From Azospirillum sp051124815 (GTDB lineage Bacteria > Pseudomonadota > Alphaproteobacteria > Azospirillales > Azospirillaceae), in the NCBI RefSeq assembly GCF_051124815.1, contig NZ_CP118489.1, forward strand, positions 62,001 to 126,000: 64,000 bases of DNA, in the 5' to 3' direction. The notes below the pieces were generated by a model. That model was not told the origin of the DNA. It saw only the letters and a program-made list of their open reading frames with translations, and made no database searches. The position numbers and the translations under genes are program-made. This document shows, piece by piece, positions 45,810 through 54,035 of this stretch. Position 1 is the stretch's first letter. Every line of letters starts with the position of its first letter.

Positions 45810-48161
45810 TCAGCTGTGTGCGATCAACTGCGGACGCGGGGAGTCATCCTGTCCATCCTCCGGCGGTTCATCATCCGCCGATCCATGATCCGCGTGCCCG
45901 ACGCGAACCCAGCGGCCGATCGCGGCCAGCAGCTTGGTCTTCTCCAGCGGCTTGGCCAGATGGGCGTTCATGCCCGCCTGCAAGCAGCGCTCAACCTCCA
46001 CCTGCAGGACGCCGGCAGACAGGGCCAGGATCGGAATGCGGCCCACCGGGCCGGGCAGGGCACGGATGCGGCGGGTGGCTTCCAGCCCGTCCATCACCGG
46101 CATCTGCACGTCCATCAGCACGAGGTCGTAGGTCTGTTCCTGCACCGCGGCGACCGCGGCGGCGCCGTCGTCCACGGCATCGACATGGTGGCCGGCCTTG
46201 GTCAGCATGGTCACCGCCAGATCGCGGTTCATCGCCAGATCCTCGGCCAGCAGGATGCGGGCGCCGGGGCTGCCGGGCTCGCTTCCGGCCATGGGGGCAC
46301 CGTCGCGCTGGATCGCGGCGCTGCCGGCGGGCAGCAGCGGCAGCGAGAACCAGAAGGTGCTGCCGCTGCCGGGCTGGCTTTCCATGCCGATCTCGCCGCC
46401 CATCAACTCCACCAGCCGGCGGCAGATGGCCAGTCCCAGGCCGGTGCCGCCGCGCCCGCGCTCCAGCTGGGTGAAGCGCTGGAACAGGTCGCGTTGCCGT
46501 TCGGGCGCGATGCCGATCCCGGTGTCGGTGACGGTGAAGGTGCAGACGCGGCCGCCGCCGCCCTTGCCGCTGCTGCCGCTGTCGTCGACAGCCTTGACCG
46601 TCAGCCGGACCGAGCCGCGGTCGGTGAACTTCACCGCGTTGCTCAGCAGGTTCAGCAGGATCTGGCGCAGCCGGTCGGGGTCGCCCATGACGAAGCCGCG
46701 GGCGGTGGCGGAAATGCTGGTCTGCAGATCCAGCCCCTTCTGTTCGGCGGCCAGACGGACGATGGCGACGCAGCGGTCGGCCAGATCGTCCAGCCGGAAG
46801 GGCACGCTGACCAGATCGAGCCGCCCCGCCTCCAGCTTCGACAGGTCGAGCACGTCGTTGATGACGGTCAGCAGCGACCGCCCGGCATCGCGCACCTGCG
46901 AGGCATAGCGCCGCTGCTCGGCCGTCAGCGGGGTTTCCAGCAGCATCTCCGCGAATCCGATCACGCCGTTCATCGGCGTGCGGATCTCGTGGCTCATGGT
47001 GGCGAGGAATTCCTCCTTGGCGCGGCTGCCGGCCCGCGCCTCCTCCATGGCGGAGCGCAGCTCCTGCTCGCGCTGCTTCAGGCGGCGCGACATGTTGTTG
47101 AAGGCGTGGGAGACGACGCGGAATTCATGGGGGGCGCGTTCCGCCTCGATCACGGTGCCGCCGCCGCCATCGCCGATCCGGGTGGCCGCGCTGCCCAATT
47201 CCCACACCCAGCGCAGGACGGAGGCGCGCAGCAGGACCCACAGCGCGGTGACGCTGACCAGCGCCGCGATGCCCAGCAGCCCCAGGCTCTGCCACAGGTC
47301 GCGCCGCGCCTCCGCGATGATCGGGCCGGTCGGCATGCCGACGGCGAAGATCGTGTCGGTCTCGTCGGAATGGCGGAAGGCCCACAGCCGGTCGCGCCCG
47401 TCAGCGCTTTCGGAATCCAGGAAGCCGTCCCGCTCCTTCAGCATCTGCTGGACATGCCGCAGCTGGCCGACATTGCGGTTCAGCCAGCCTTCCGGATCGG
47501 GCTGCCGGGCGACGATCACGCCGTTGTGGTCCAGCACCATCACGCGGGCGTCCGGCTGCTTCAGCACCTTCACCAGATCGGTCAGCCAGGTCAGGTCGAC
47601 GGCGACGCCCATCACGCGGACGATCCGGCCATCCTCGATGATCGGGCTGGCGACGATGATCAGCGGCTTCAGCGAGCGCTTGCCGATGATGAAATCGCTG
47701 ACCACCCAGCTTTTGGTGTCGAGGACCCGCTGGAAATATTCGCGTTCGCGCAGCGAGATGCCGGCGCCCGGGCCGGTGGTGTCGCAGATGATGTTGCCGT
47801 CGGCGTCGGTCAGCCAGACGCCGGTGGTCCAGCGGTGCTGGCGCGGCATCGGCGCCAGGGTGGCGACGCAGGCGTCGGTGTCGGTCGGCGTGGCGTTGCG
47901 GATCGCCGGCACCAGCGACAGCACACCCAGCAGGTTGCGCGCCTCGCCGATCAGGTCATGCTGGCGCTGCACCCCGTCGTCGGCCAGATGCAGGGCCAGT
48001 TCACGCGCGGCGCCGATATGGTCGTCGAGCTGCTGGTCGGCGAGATAGAGCGCGCCAACCAGCGGCAGCGCCAGCGAGGCCAGCACCACGCCCATCAGGC
48101 GCGCGCGCAGGCTGCGCGGGCTGAAGGCGCGGAGCAGGCGGGGCATCGGACCGGCGGGCAT
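45810..48161 (-). CDS. membrane hybrid histidine kinase with dCache-type sensor
   Basis: A 783-aa hybrid kinase. Membrane segment 1 is at residues ~22-42, a large periplasmic domain of Cache type spans ~45-285 (GVWLTDADGNIICDTTGPG, LREREYFQRVLDTKSWVVSD), membrane segment 2 is at ~290-312, then HAMP, HisKA (ATMSHEIRTPMNGVIGFAEM), HATPase_c (FTVTDTGIGIAPE, GGTGLGLAICRRL) and receiver (LVLMDVQMPVMDGLEATRR). REY-x-FQRVLDT resembles small-molecule dCache pockets. It is unlinked to obvious partners; the neighbours are the transglycosylase and the LMW phosphatase. An alternative start is the ATG 15 bp inside. Confidence 0.9.
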   Translation of the reverse strand: MPAGPMPRLLRAFSPRSLRARLMGVVLASLALPLVGALYLADQQLDDHIGAARELALHLADDGVQRQHDLIGEARNLLGVLSLVPAIRNATPTDTDACVATLAPMPRQHRWTTGVWLTDADGNIICDTTGPGAGISLREREYFQRVLDTKSWVVSDFIIGKRSLKPLIIVASPIIEDGRIVRVMGVAVDLTWLTDLVKVLKQPDARVMVLDHNGVIVARQPDPEGWLNRNVGQLRHVQQMLKERDGFLDSESADGRDRLWAFRHSDETDTIFAVGMPTGPIIAEARRDLWQSLGLLGIAALVSVTALWVLLRASVLRWVWELGSAATRIGDGGGGTVIEAERAPHEFRVVSHAFNNMSRRLKQREQELRSAMEEARAGSRAKEEFLATMSHEIRTPMNGVIGFAEMLLETPLTAEQRRYASQVRDAGRSLLTVINDVLDLSKLEAGRLDLVSVPFRLDDLADRCVAIVRLAAEQKGLDLQTSISATARGFVMGDPDRLRQILLNLLSNAVKFTDRGSVRLTVKAVDDSGSSGKGGGGRVCTFTVTDTGIGIAPERQRDLFQRFTQLERGRGGTGLGLAICRRLVELMGGEIGMESQPGSGSTFWFSLPLLPAGSAAIQRDGAPMAGSEPGSPGARILLAEDLAMNRDLAVTMLTKAGHHVDAVDDGAAAVAAVQEQTYDLVLMDVQMPVMDGLEATRRIRALPGPVGRIPILALSAGVLQVEVERCLQAGMNAHLAKPLEKTKLLAAIGRWVRVGHADHGSADDEPPEDGQDDSPRPQLIAHS

Positions 48162-48348
48162 GGATGGACGGCTCTCCGCACGAATGTTCGTCGACGCTTC
48201 CGAGCCTAAGGCGGCGCGCGACGCGTTGCGATGACACAGCTCAATAACATTGGCGGGGATGCACTGTGAACCGCCCGCAGCGCAAAAAGTTGAAGAATGC
48301 CAAAATTATTACCGACCATGCCGTGTGTGGCGGCAGGCCGGCAGGCTC

Positions 48349-48822
48349 TCAGACCGTCGGCCCGCGGGTCAGGGGGAAGCGCTGCTTCACCTTGGCCAGC
48401 AGGCCGTCGCGGACCTGCCGGTAGGCTTCCAGCATGGCGTCGCGGGTGCCGTCGACCAGGGTCGGGTCGAAGGTGTTCCAGAACTCCACGTCGCAGGCCA
48501 TGGTGCGCGTCATCTCGATGGCACGGTGCTGCGCCTCGGGCGACAGCGAGACGATCAGGTCGAAGTTGGTGTCTTCCAGATCCTCGAAGGTGCGGCAGCG
48601 GTGCTTGGACAGGTCGATGCCGATCTCCTCCATCACCGCGACGGCGAAGGGATCGACCTCGTCGCCCTCGCGGACGCCGACCGAATCCACATAGACGCGG
48701 GTGCCGTGATAATGGCGCATCATCGCCGCCGCCATCGGCGAACGGATCATGTTGTAGGTACAGGCGAACAATACGCTCGTGACCGGCAGGGATGTGAGGA
48801 CCGGGGTCGCCGCCATGGCCAT
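48349..48822 (-). CDS. low-molecular-weight protein tyrosine phosphatase family protein
   Basis: A 157-aa protein with the P-loop C-x5-R-S in VLFACTYNMIRSPMAAAMMR, and DPxxVDGTRDA near the C-terminus that may supply the general acid Asp. This fits LMW-PTP/ArsC-like phosphatases. The gene lies 16 bp after UPF0262 and then hisD, an arrangement seen in many alphaproteobacteria. Whether it acts on phosphotyrosine or arsenate is not known. Confidence 0.85.
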   Translation of the reverse strand: MAMAATPVLTSLPVTSVLFACTYNMIRSPMAAAMMRHYHGTRVYVDSVGVREGDEVDPFAVAVMEEIGIDLSKHRCRTFEDLEDTNFDLIVSLSPEAQHRAIEMTRTMACDVEFWNTFDPTLVDGTRDAMLEAYRQVRDGLLAKVKQRFPLTRGPTV

Positions 48823-48838
48823 GCGCCGCCCGTGCCCG

Positions 48839-49321
48839 TCAGCCGCGAATGTGCAGAACGCAGATCAGCGTGAACAGCCGGCGCGCGGTCTGCAGGTCCA
48901 TCTCCACCTTGCCGGCCAGACGTTCGCGCAGCATCTCGGACCCCTCGTTGTGCAGGCCGCGGCGGCCCATGTCGATGGCCTCGATCTGCGAGGGCGTCGA
49001 CCGCTTGATGGCGGCGTAATAGCTCTCGCAGATCAGGAAATAGTCCCGCACGATCGAGCGGAATCCGGTGATCGGCAGCATCAGCCGGTCGAGCACGCTG
49101 TCGTCCTCGCGCCGGATGTCGAAGACCAGCCGGTTGTCCTCGATCGACAGGTGCAGGTGGTACGGCCCGTCCTCCGCGAAGTCGCAGGGGCAGAACTCGT
49201 TGTCCTCCAGCAGGTCGAAGATGGCGACGGCGCGCTCATGCTCGACCTCCGGCTTGTGGCGGACGACACTCCGCTCGTCGAGCGTCACATGGGTGATGCG
49301 CCGCTTGCTTTTGGTCGTCAC
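48839..49321 (-). CDS. UPF0262 family protein
   Basis: A 160-aa protein matching UPF0262 throughout: RRITHVTLDERSVVRHKPEV, EHERAVAIFDLLEDNEFCP, DRLMLPITGFRSIVRDYFLI and IDMGRRGLHNEGSE. The family is almost confined to alphaproteobacteria and usually lies next to hisD, as here (37-bp gap). The function is unknown. Confidence 0.93.
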   Translation of the reverse strand: MTTKSKRRITHVTLDERSVVRHKPEVEHERAVAIFDLLEDNEFCPCDFAEDGPYHLHLSIEDNRLVFDIRREDDSVLDRLMLPITGFRSIVRDYFLICESYYAAIKRSTPSQIEAIDMGRRGLHNEGSEMLRERLAGKVEMDLQTARRLFTLICVLHIRG

Positions 49322-49358
49322 GCCCCGCCTCCCCCGCTGTCGTTAGTCTTTATAGAAC

Positions 49359-50663
49359 TTAGTCTTTATAGTTTGGCAGCCGCTGGGCGACGGAGCGCGC
49401 ATGCGCCTCCAGCCCCTCGGCCATCGCCAGCGTCACCGCCGCCGGGCCGATGGCCCGCAGGCTGTCGGCGTCGCAGGCGACGAAGGTCGTCCGCTTCATG
49501 AAGTCCAGCACGTTGAGGCCGGAGGAGAAGCGGGCGCTGCGCGCCGTCGGCAGCACATGGTTGGGACCTGCGACGTAATCGCCGATGGCCTCCGGCGTGT
49601 AGCGGCCGAGGAAGATGGCGCCGGCATTGCGGATCTTCGCCGCCAGCGCGTCCGGATCCTCGACGGCCAGTTCCAGATGCTCCGGCGCCAGCCGGTCGAC
49701 CAGGGCCGGCGAATCGGCCGTCAGGTCGCCGACCAGCACGATGGCGCCATGCTCGCGCCAGCTTTCGCCGGCAATCGCGGTGCGCGGCAGGGTTTCCAGA
49801 TGCTTCTCCACCGCCGCCGCGACCGCGTCGGCGAAGGCGGCATCGTCGGTGATCAGGATCGACTGGGCCGAGGTGTCGTGTTCGGCCTGCGACAGCAGGT
49901 CCATGGCGATCCAGGCCGGATCGTTCTTTCCATCGGCGACCACCAGGATTTCCGACGGGCCGGCGATGCTGTCGATGCCGACGAGGCCGTAGACCTGCCG
50001 CTTGGCGGCGGCGACGAAGGCGTTGCCGGGGCCGACGATCTTGTCGACCGGCCGGATCGTCGCCGTGCCGTGGGCCAGGGCCGCGACCGCCTGGGCGCCG
50101 CCGATGCGGTAGATCTCGTCGATGCCGCAGCGCTTGGCGGCGGCCAGCACCAGCGGATTGATCGCCCCGTCCGGCGTCGGCACCACCATGACGACGCGCT
50201 CGACACCCGCGACCTTGGCGGGCAGGGCGTTCATCAGCACCGACGACGGGTAGGAGGCCGTGCCGCCCGGCACATAGAGGCCGACGGCGCCGACCGGCGT
50301 CCAGCGCGCCCCCAGCCGCACCCCGGCGGCGTCGCGGTAGTCGGTGACCTCCGGGATCTGGCGGCGGTGGAACTCCTCGATCCGCGCGGCGGCGAGGTCC
50401 AGCGCCTCCAGCGTCTCGGTCGAGCATTTGGCGGTGGCGGCGTCGATCTCGTCCCGGCCGATGCGCAGGGTGTCGGCCGTCAGGGTCTGGCGGTCCCAGC
50501 GGGCGGTGTAGTCGATGAGCGCGGCGTCGCCGCGCGTGCGCACCTGCTCGATGACGCCGGCGACCAGCGTCTGGACATCCTCGCTGGCCTCGCGCTTGGC
50601 GTGCAGCAGCGCCTCGAACCCGGCGGCGAAGTCCGCGTCGCGAATATCAAGCCTGACGGGCAT
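49359..50663 (-). CDS. hisD: histidinol dehydrogenase
   Basis: A 434-aa zinc enzyme catalysing the last two steps of histidine synthesis (histidinol to histidine). Motifs: GLYVPGGTASYPSSVLMNAL, NAFVAAAKRQVYGLVGIDSI, GPSEILVVADG, LLSQAEHDTSAQSILI with zinc ligands, PEHLELAVEDPDALAAKI and GPNHVLPTARSARFSSGLNV. Length is normal. The start overlaps the hisG stop by 17 bp, so the two are coupled. Confidence 0.97.
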   Translation of the reverse strand: MPVRLDIRDADFAAGFEALLHAKREASEDVQTLVAGVIEQVRTRGDAALIDYTARWDRQTLTADTLRIGRDEIDAATAKCSTETLEALDLAAARIEEFHRRQIPEVTDYRDAAGVRLGARWTPVGAVGLYVPGGTASYPSSVLMNALPAKVAGVERVVMVVPTPDGAINPLVLAAAKRCGIDEIYRIGGAQAVAALAHGTATIRPVDKIVGPGNAFVAAAKRQVYGLVGIDSIAGPSEILVVADGKNDPAWIAMDLLSQAEHDTSAQSILITDDAAFADAVAAAVEKHLETLPRTAIAGESWREHGAIVLVGDLTADSPALVDRLAPEHLELAVEDPDALAAKIRNAGAIFLGRYTPEAIGDYVAGPNHVLPTARSARFSSGLNVLDFMKRTTFVACDADSLRAIGPAAVTLAMAEGLEAHARSVAQRLPNYKD

Positions 50664-51324
50664 TCACCGCCTCCCGGAACTTGTCGATCCACTGAGAAAT
50701 CTCGGCCGTCCGCGTCTTGAAGGCCGCGCGGTTGACGATCAGCCGCGAGGTGACGTCGGCGATATGCTCCACCTCCACCAGTCCGTTGGCCTTCAGCGTC
50801 GAACCGGTGGAGACCAGATCGACGATGCGGCGGCACAGGCCCAGCGTCGGCGCCAGTTCCATCGCGCCGTTCAGCTTGACGCATTCGGCCTGGACGCCGC
50901 GCGCGGCGAAGTGACGCTTGGTCACCTCCGGATATTTGGTGGCGACCCGCACATGGCTCCAGCGCGACGGATCGTCGCCCTCCATCATCTCCACCGGTTC
51001 GGCGACCGACAGGCGGCAGGCGCCGATGCCGAGGTCGAGCGGGGCGTAGATCTCCGGATAGTCGAACTCCATCAGCACGTCGTTGCCCGCCACGCCCAGA
51101 TGGGCGGCGCCGAAGGCGACGAAGGTCGCCACGTCGAAGGAGCGGACGCGGATGATGCTGAGGTTCGGCACATTGGTGGCGAAGCGCAGAAGCCGGCTCT
51201 TGTCGTCGTCGAAGGCCGGCTCCGGATGGATGCCGGCATGGGACAGCAGCGGGCGCAGCTCCTTCAGGATACGGCCCTTGGGCAGGGCCAGCACCAGCTG
51301 GTCGTCAACCGGTGTGGCCGTCAT
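50647..51324 (-). CDS. hisG: ATP phosphoribosyltransferase, short form
   Basis: A 225-aa catalytic subunit for the first step of histidine synthesis (ATP plus PRPP). Motifs: VLALPKGRILKELRPLL, AAHLGVAGNDVLMEF, DLGIGACRLSVAEP, TKYPEVTKRHFAARGV and the PRPP loop VDLVSTGSTLKANGLVEVE. It lacks the C-terminal regulatory domain, so it is the short HisGS form that needs HisZ, which is not in the window. Two starts are possible: ATG at 51324, or TTG at 51366 with GGAGAG close upstream. It is first in the hisG-hisD-UPF0262-phosphatase run. Confidence 0.95.
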   Translation of the reverse strand: MTATPVDDQLVLALPKGRILKELRPLLSHAGIHPEPAFDDDKSRLLRFATNVPNLSIIRVRSFDVATFVAFGAAHLGVAGNDVLMEFDYPEIYAPLDLGIGACRLSVAEPVEMMEGDDPSRWSHVRVATKYPEVTKRHFAARGVQAECVKLNGAMELAPTLGLCRRIVDLVSTGSTLKANGLVEVEHIADVTSRLIVNRAAFKTRTAEISQWIDKFREAVNARQA

Positions 51325-51534
51325 CGCGGCGGCAGTCACCCCTTGGGCGCTGGGATCGGCGGACAAAACACTCTCCTCGCATCGCTCGCCGGGGCGATGT
51401 GCATGCCCCGGATGAACCATCGACGCGATAGATAGCACATTCCACGCGCCCGTCACCTGTCGCTGTCGCGCCGCATCAATTCAACGGCGAAAATCCGTGC
51501 AACTTTTTATTTCACACAAATCTCAGAATTGCGG

Positions 51535-51563
51535 TTGACAATACTCCATGGAATAGATAGATA
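51535..51563 (+). promoter_or_regulatory. candidate promoter of the met locus
   Basis: TTGACA at 51535-51540 is a perfect -35 hexamer. A weak -10, TAGATA at 51558-51563, follows at 17 bp spacing, in an AT-rich stretch unusual for this window. Transcription from here would start just before the SAM-II element at 51593. Confidence 0.55.
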
Positions 51564-51592
51564 AATATCCATCGGACGCCCCGCCGGGGCAT

Positions 51593-51646
51593 CCCGCGGC
51601 AATTTGACTTTGCAGCTTGCGCCGCGTCACCAAACGCTAAAGCGCC
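51593..51646 (+). ncRNA. SAM-II riboswitch
   Basis: CGCGG at 51595-51599 pairs with CCGCG at 51622-51626 as stem P1. The loop holds AATTTG and GCTTGC, and the 3' tail after P1 carries CGCTAAAGCGCC. The order stem, AUUUG, CUUGC, stem, short A-rich linker, GCUAAA is the conserved core of the alphaproteobacterial SAM-II (SAM-alpha) pseudoknot. It lies upstream of the methionine uptake genes, a known target class. About 20 nt after a small hairpin (CCACGA/TCGTGG) comes a strong ribosome-binding site, so control of translation start is likely. Confidence 0.8.
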
Positions 51647-51687
51647 ACGATACCGGTCGTGGACCTCTTCAAGAAGGAGAGACCGGA

Positions 51688-51774
51688 ATGACATCGCGAG
51701 TTTCCACTCCCCCATCCGTGCTTCGGACCATCTCCCCGGCCTGCATGATGCGTTCGGGCCTGTGTTGCCGCTGA
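51688..51774 (+). CDS. putative 28-aa leader peptide ending Cys-Cys-Arg
   Basis: A short ORF below usual annotation size. ATG 51688 is preceded by AAGGAGA at ideal distance. The peptide ends CMMRSGLCCR before TGA, so sulfur amino acids make up 5 of the last 10 residues. The adjacent Cys codons TGT-TGC are inside the left arm of a long hairpin (51760-51795). Translation of this ORF should depend on the SAM-II element just upstream. The arrangement resembles amino-acid attenuators, with stalling at Cys codons melting the hairpin. That role is inference. Confidence 0.55.
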   Translation: MTSRVSTPPSVLRTISPACMMRSGLCCR

Positions 51775-51795
51775 CCTCGCGGCCCAGAAACACAG
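51760..51795 (+). promoter_or_regulatory. hairpin covering the Cys codons of the leader peptide
   Basis: CTGTGTTGCCGC at 51760-51771 pairs with GCGGC at 51779-51783 and AACACAG at 51789-51795, giving 12 base pairs with one 5-nt bulge and a 7-nt loop. The left arm contains the codons TGT-TGC-CGC and the loop begins with the TGA stop. No T-run follows, so it is not a simple terminator; effect on Rho or on downstream translation is more likely. Confidence 0.5.
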
Positions 51796-51887
51796 CGCCC
51801 ATCCCGCACATCCGCCAGTCCTGAACGCATTTGCGCCGTCCGCCCCGTACCCATCGTGGGCCGGCCGCGCCGGGGGAATCCTTCGCC

Positions 51888-52085
51888 ATGTCCCACGCCA
51901 ACGCCTATGCCATCGAAGTCCAGGGCCGCTCCGCCGGCATCGTCGTCGCCGAACGCGGCGGCTTCACCTTCTTCGTGTCCGATTGGGCATTCCGCGATCT
52001 CGACCGCCGCGTCTTCCGCAATGTCGGACAGGCGCAACGCGCCGCTCACCAGCATCTGAACCGCCTGCCCGACCGCCGGCGCTGA
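51888..52085 (+). CDS. small conserved-looking protein in the met leader region
   Basis: A 65-aa protein starting at ATG 51888 after a GGGGGA ribosome-binding site. It has a compact alpha/beta look: IEVQGRSAGIVVAERGGFTF then FVSDWAFRDLDRRVFRNVGQ, and a basic tail. I recall similar short proteins in Azospirillum but cannot name a family. It is in the same direction as metN, about 210 bp upstream, and would be on the same transcript as the SAM-II leader. A role in sulfur metabolism is only suggested by position. Confidence 0.6.
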   Translation: MSHANAYAIEVQGRSAGIVVAERGGFTFFVSDWAFRDLDRRVFRNVGQAQRAAHQHLNRLPDRRR

Positions 52086-52231
52086 GTTCAGGTGGGGTAC
52101 ATTCCATCTGCGCGGACCGCATGGAAGCCAGACCGGTGCGGCGGAACCATACCGCTGTATTGCCGGACCGAACTGCGGCACTTTGGGGCTCCGCGATTTC
52201 GACCATGACCAGAATGCGCCGGGCCCGGCCT

Positions 52232-52259
52232 TGCCCCTGCTCTCCCGTAGAGCGGGGCA
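52232..52259 (+). promoter_or_regulatory. hairpin upstream of metN
   Basis: TGCCCC-T-GCTCT and AGAGCGGGGCA form an 11-bp stem with one bulged T and a 5-nt loop, 37 bp before the metN start. No T-run follows. It may protect the metNIQ mRNA or tune readthrough; this is speculative. Confidence 0.35.
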
Positions 52260-52296
52260 GGGCAGGAAAACTCCGCAAGCCAGACTTCGAAGAATG

Positions 52297-53349
52297 ATGA
52301 TAACGCTAACAAACATTCACAAGACCTACCCGGCCCGCGGCGGCGGCGCTTCGGTCCAGGCTCTGGCCGATGTCGACATCACGGTCGGCCGCGGCGAGAT
52401 CTTCGGCATCATCGGCCGGTCCGGTGCCGGGAAATCCACCCTGCTGCGGACGGTCAACCTGCTGGAAAGCCCGAGTTCCGGCAGCGTCATGGTGGACGGG
52501 GTGGAGATGACCGCCCTGTCGGCGGCGGAGCTGCGCCGGGCGCGGCATTCCATCGGCATGATCTTCCAGCATTTCAACCTGCTGTCCTCGCGCACCGTCT
52601 TCGACAATGTGGCGCTGCCGCTGGAACTGGCCGGCACGCCGCGTGCGGAGATCCGCAAGGCGGTGGAGCCGCTGCTCGACCTCGTCGGGCTGGCCGACAA
52701 GCGCGACCGCTACCCGGCGGAGCTGTCGGGCGGGCAGAAGCAGCGCGTCGGCATCGCCCGCGCGCTCGCCAGCAAGCCGAAGGTCCTGCTGTCGGACGAG
52801 GCGACCTCCGCCCTCGATCCGGAGACGACGACCCAGATCCTGCATCTGCTGGCCGACATCAACCGGCGGCTGGGGCTGACCATCGTCCTCATCACCCACG
52901 AGATCGCCGTCATCAAGGAGATCTGCCACAAGGTGGCGGTGATGGAGGGCGGCCGGGTGATCGAGCAAGGGCCGGTCTTCGACATCTTCGCCCACCCGAA
53001 GCACCCGACCACCCGCAGCTTCGTCGATCCCGTCATCAACCGCGGCATCCCCGACAGCCTGCGCGACCGGCTGTCGCCCCGGCCCGGCTTGGGGAGCAAC
53101 CCGGTGCTGCGCATCACCTTCACCGGCGAGAAGGCGACCACCCCGGTCATCAGCGCCATCAGCCGCCGGCTGGATCTGGACCTGAACATCTGGCACGGCC
53201 AGATCGACGAGATCCAGGGCGCGCCCTTCGGCACGCTGGTGGTGGAGGCGCTGGGCGACGCGGCGAAGGTCGAGGCCGCCATGGCGCTGGTGAAAGAGAA
53301 CAATCTGGGTGTCGAGGTGTTGGGCCATGCTCTCCCCGCAAATCATTGA
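52297..53349 (+). CDS. metN: methionine ABC transporter ATP-binding protein
   Basis: A 350-aa ABC ATPase powering D/L-methionine import. Walker A GIIGRSGAGKSTLLRTVNLL, Q-loop FQHFNLLSSRTVFDNVALPL, signature LSGGQKQRVGIARAL, Walker B LLSDEATSALDPET and H-loop ITHE are present. The C-terminal ~100 residues are the NIL domain that binds methionine and inhibits the pump (trans-inhibition). The start MITLTNIHKTY aligns with E. coli MetN; ATG 52294 is an adjacent alternative. It overlaps metI by 23 bp. Confidence 0.97.
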   Translation: MITLTNIHKTYPARGGGASVQALADVDITVGRGEIFGIIGRSGAGKSTLLRTVNLLESPSSGSVMVDGVEMTALSAAELRRARHSIGMIFQHFNLLSSRTVFDNVALPLELAGTPRAEIRKAVEPLLDLVGLADKRDRYPAELSGGQKQRVGIARALASKPKVLLSDEATSALDPETTTQILHLLADINRRLGLTIVLITHEIAVIKEICHKVAVMEGGRVIEQGPVFDIFAHPKHPTTRSFVDPVINRGIPDSLRDRLSPRPGLGSNPVLRITFTGEKATTPVISAISRRLDLDLNIWHGQIDEIQGAPFGTLVVEALGDAAKVEAAMALVKENNLGVEVLGHALPANH

Positions 53350-53995
53350 CCTGCTGATCAAGGGGCTGCTCGACACGCTGCACATGGTGGCGGTGTCGGG
53401 CGCCATCGGGACGCTGATCGGGCTGCCGATCGGCGTGCTGCTGGCCGTCACCGGCCGGGGCGAGCTGCTGCAGAACTTCGCCTTCAACAAGGTGATGGGG
53501 GCGGTGGTCAACATGACCCGATCCACCCCCTTCATCATCCTGGTGGTGGCGATCATCCCCTTCACCCGGCTGATCGCCGGCACCTCCATCGGCACCACCG
53601 CCGCCATCGTGCCGCTGACCGTCGCCGCCGCCCCCTTCATCGCCCGCGTCGTCGAGAACGCGGTGCGCGAGGTGGACCGCGGGCTGGTCGAGGCGGCGCA
53701 GGCGATGGGCGCCACGCCCTTCCAGATCATCCGCAAGGTGCTGCTGCCGGAAGCCCTGCCGGGCATCGTCGCCGGCCTCACCCTGTCGGCGGTCAGCCTC
53801 GTCGGCTATTCGGCCATGGTGGGCGCGGTCGGCGGCGGCGGGCTTGGCGACCTCGGCATCCGCTACGGCTATCAGCGCTTCCTGCCGGAGGTGATGCTGG
53901 CGGTGGTGATCGTGCTGATCGTGCTGGTGCAGATCGTCCAATCGACGGGCGACTGGATCGCCCGCCGCGTCAACAAACGCAATCTGAAATCCTGA
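53327..53995 (+). CDS. metI: methionine ABC transporter permease
   Basis: A 222-aa inner-membrane permease with five membrane segments. MTRSTPFIILVVAIIPFTRL and the EAA loop EAAQAMGATPFQIIRKVLLP are typical of MetI. The start lies inside the metN 3' end, so translation is coupled. Confidence 0.97.
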   Translation: MLSPQIIDLLIKGLLDTLHMVAVSGAIGTLIGLPIGVLLAVTGRGELLQNFAFNKVMGAVVNMTRSTPFIILVVAIIPFTRLIAGTSIGTTAAIVPLTVAAAPFIARVVENAVREVDRGLVEAAQAMGATPFQIIRKVLLPEALPGIVAGLTLSAVSLVGYSAMVGAVGGGGLGDLGIRYGYQRFLPEVMLAVVIVLIVLVQIVQSTGDWIARRVNKRNLKS

Positions 53996-54035
53996 TCCCG
54001 AAATCCTGAACCAAGAAACCCGAGGAGTGTTCGAG

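Noticed and set aside
51512..51901. Minus-strand ORF across the SAM-II/leader region
   Set aside because: No ribosome-binding site, no domain, and it would run through the SAM-II element and promoter-like region.
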